Under the pieces are notes generated by a model, which was not told where the DNA came from, did no database searches, and saw nothing but the letters and a program-made list of their open reading frames with translations. A program made the translations under genes and the position numbers. DNA of 16,588 nt from Planctomycetaceae bacterium (GTDB lineage Bacteria > Planctomycetota > Planctomycetia > Pirellulales > JAEUIK01): assembly GCA_015493185.1 (NCBI GenBank), contig WGDQ01000396.1, positions 1 to 16,588 on the forward strand, written 5' to 3'. Below are positions 14,977-16,588 of the stretch, in pieces (within the stretch, counting starts at the first letter, position 1; the number at the start of each line of letters is the position of its first letter).

Positions 14977-15666
14977 CTACGTTGCCCGGGCCAGGCCGAA
15001 CCACTCAATCTGCTTTCGAGGGCAAAAACGAAGCCCGATTTCGTGGCACAGCGGTTCCAGCCAACGCTCGATCGCTCGTAAACGTTCGACGTCGGTTCCC
15101 TGGGGCATGAGCAACACGCGGTCCCGCCGGATCATCGGCATTTGACGAAGGTAATCTTCCACCTCCTCGATGTCTTCGCGGCGATCGACCACGAACTTCA
15201 CCTGATATTGCAGCGCCTGATCCAAAAGCCGGGCCACGGTTTCTGGCTGGTGCCGATTGCGTTGATGCCGCTGGGCCCAAGCATTGTGGGGTTCCGCCGT
15301 GGGCACCGAGTTGCTCAGTTTCGGGCTGAGCGACAGCAGATCGCACTGCACCGGCAAGTGGCACGTGCCGGCCGTCTCGATTGTCACGTGTCGTTGCCGC
15401 TGCCGAAGCTGCTCGCAGAGTTCGACGCACGACGGTTGAAGCAGCGGCTCGCCCCCGGTGAGCACCACATGCGACACCTCGAATTCCAGCACGCGCTCAA
15501 CGACCGCCTCCACCGCCATCGGCTCGCCCACCGCATGCCACGAGGTGTAGGGCGTGTCGCAAAACCAGCAGCGCAGGTTGCACCCCGTGGTGCGCACAAA
15601 CACGCTCGGCGTTCCGGTCAGGAAACCCTCGCCTTGCACGGATTGGAAAATCTCGGAAACGCGCAC
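14977..15666 (-). CDS. queE: 7-carboxy-7-deazaguanine synthase QueE
   Basis: Radical-SAM enzyme that contracts 6-carboxytetrahydropterin to 7-carboxy-7-deazaguanine, third step towards queuosine in tRNA (family knowledge). The 229-residue product starts RVSEIFQSVQGEG, a typical QueE opening that binds substrate. The cluster motif TTGCNLRCWFCDT holds Cys29, Cys33 and Cys36, which would ligate the 4Fe-4S centre in the usual CX3CX2C spacing. SAM-binding TGGEPLLQ is at 70-77, and a second conserved block (ETAGT) lies near 97-101. The start is GTG at 15666 with AAGGG 6 nt upstream. The stop is TAG at 14977. queC lies 50 bp upstream on the same strand, so the two are probably one operon and consecutive enzymes. 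Confidence 0.95.
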   Translation of the reverse strand: MRVSEIFQSVQGEGFLTGTPSVFVRTTGCNLRCWFCDTPYTSWHAVGEPMAVEAVVERVLEFEVSHVVLTGGEPLLQPSCVELCEQLRQRQRHVTIETAGTCHLPVQCDLLSLSPKLSNSVPTAEPHNAWAQRHQRNRHQPETVARLLDQALQYQVKFVVDRREDIEEVEDYLRQMPMIRRDRVLLMPQGTDVERLRAIERWLEPLCHEIGLRFCPRKQIEWFGLARAT

Positions 15667-15716
15667 CGAACACCCTTCAGCGGCTTGTCATGAGCCGCGT
15701 CGCCGACCTTCAGCAA

Positions 15717-16445
15717 TCAGGCCTTCGGGTAGCAAAGCGGATCTTTCAGGCCGGCCTCTTCAAAGCCCTTGATCCTCAGCAGGCAGGCATCGCACTGGCC
15801 GCATGGCCGGCCTGACGAGTCGGGATCGTAACAACTGTGCGTCCACTGGTAAGGCACTCCCCGTTCGGTCCCATACCGAATGATTTCCCCCTTTGTCCAA
15901 CGGATCAAGGGTGTGTGAACTCGGAAACGCAACGTTTCCTCGACACCCGCTTTGGTGGCCAGATTGGCCAGTTTCTCGAACGCCGCCACGTATTCCGGCC
16001 GACAGTCGGGATAGCCGCTGTAGTCCACGGCGTTGACCCCGATCACCAGGTTCGCAGCGCCCAACACCTCGGCCCACCCTAAAGCTACCGACAACATGAT
16101 CGTGTTGCGCGCCGGCACGTAGGTAACGGGAATGCCCTGGCTCATCGCATCCAGCGAACGGCCGCGCGGCACCTGTTCCGTCCCGGTTAGTGCACTGTGC
16201 AGCAACGGCGAAAGATCGATCCGCAGCACTCGGTGCTCACGAACCCCGAGCCATTGGGCAATGCGCTGTGCGGCTTCGATTTCAAAGCGGTGCCGCTGCC
16301 CGTAGTCGAACGAAAGGGCATACAGCTCGAACCCCTGCTCGCGGGCCCATGCCGCGGCCGTGGCTGAATCGAGTCCGCCGGAAAGAAGCACAACGGCTGC
16401 GCTCGCCGCCGGCTCGTTCTGCGTCTGTTCGCGGTTTCCTGCCAC
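15717..16445 (-). CDS. queC: 7-cyano-7-deazaguanine synthase QueC
   Basis: ATP-dependent enzyme that converts 7-carboxy-7-deazaguanine with ammonia to preQ0, the step right after QueE (family knowledge). The 242-residue product has the PP-loop SGGLDS at 22-27, FDYGQRHRFE at 46-55 and VTYVPARNTIML at 107-118. It also has GVNAVDYSGYPDCRPEY at 136-152. The zinc site is made by Cys205, Cys215, Cys218 and Cys221 (THSCYDP, then CGQCDAC). The start is GTG at 16445, with GAGGG 6 nt upstream on the minus strand. Length matches the family (about 220-245). It leads the queC-queE pair. queD and queF are not in the window. The 143 bp upstream do not show a preQ1-I riboswitch consensus. Confidence 0.96.
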   Translation of the reverse strand: MAGNREQTQNEPAASAAVVLLSGGLDSATAAAWAREQGFELYALSFDYGQRHRFEIEAAQRIAQWLGVREHRVLRIDLSPLLHSALTGTEQVPRGRSLDAMSQGIPVTYVPARNTIMLSVALGWAEVLGAANLVIGVNAVDYSGYPDCRPEYVAAFEKLANLATKAGVEETLRFRVHTPLIRWTKGEIIRYGTERGVPYQWTHSCYDPDSSGRPCGQCDACLLRIKGFEEAGLKDPLCYPKA

Positions 16446-16588
16446 AGCTTGCCCTCACCAACCTTGTTCGCTCCCGAAGTGATCGCGCCGCCCCCTTGTT
16501 TTGCTTGTACCGCATCCGCCCGGCCGCTTCACCGGCGACCACCTGGCCAACAACGAACAATGTCCGAGCGACCTGTCCGGTTAGTTCA
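16446..16588. other. queC leader region at the right edge
   Basis: This 143-bp stretch runs to the window edge. Apart from the queC SD (CCCTC on the plus strand, 16452-16456), I see no conserved riboswitch core, no T-run terminator and no clear promoter boxes. A gene may begin just outside the window. Confidence 0.4.

Noticed and set aside
14099..15004. 301-codon minus-strand frame opposite the DUF374 gene
   Set aside because: Overlaps a gene with clear family motifs, has no domain of its own and a low-complexity Arg/Gly/Pro composition.
16446..16588. preQ1 riboswitch ahead of queC
   Set aside because: Looked for the A-rich tail and CUA-containing loop of preQ1-I on the minus strand and did not find them.

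Overview
The window looks like a chromosomal segment of a Gram-negative-type planctomycete, most likely of the Pirellulales group. This is an inference from the mix of genes: RNase Y, a very long AsmA-like envelope protein, a DUF374 acyltransferase, a short TilS, an FHS-like MFS carrier, and long spacers of several hundred bases between singly transcribed genes. DNA is moderately GC-rich. I see no rRNA, tRNA, CRISPR array, insertion sequence, integrase or phage gene. Most starts are confirmed by purine-rich Shine-Dalgarno (SD) motifs about 6 nt upstream, and GTG or TTG starts are common.

Layout, left to right: ribonuclease Y (rny, minus, GTG start at 1739); a 1.4-kb spacer with only doubtful ORFs; tRNA-Ile lysidine synthetase (tilS, plus); a convergent MFS transporter (minus); a 0.86-kb spacer; a GT-C membrane glycosyltransferase (plus, TTG start); after a hairpin-bearing 114-bp gap, a 1088-residue AsmA-like protein with about five repeated modules (plus); a 546-bp spacer holding a candidate small membrane protein and nested inverted repeats; a 109-residue charged protein of unknown function (plus); a 538-bp spacer; diaminopimelate epimerase (dapF, plus); a 306-bp spacer; a DUF374 lysophospholipid-acyltransferase-like protein (plus); a strong hairpin in the convergent gap; then queE and queC (minus), a queuosine-precursor pair.

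Three themes emerge. RNA metabolism is covered by RNase Y, TilS (tRNA anticodon lysidine) and QueE/QueC (7-deazaguanine precursor of queuosine). Envelope building is covered by the GT-C glycosyltransferase, the AsmA-like protein (probable lipid bridge across the periplasm), DapF (peptidoglycan and lysine precursor) and the DUF374 acyltransferase; a shared envelope role is inference from families and proximity. Nutrient uptake is represented by the MFS carrier.

Most genes are housekeeping. The least explained parts are the modular AsmA-like protein, the 11.3-11.85 kb spacer (tandem 16-mers, a small ORF with a strong SD, and inverted repeats that could form a pseudoknot or switch ahead of an unknown small gene), and two strong hairpins at 7977-8002 and 14785-14832. 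I found no clear evidence for a wholly new multi-gene system.
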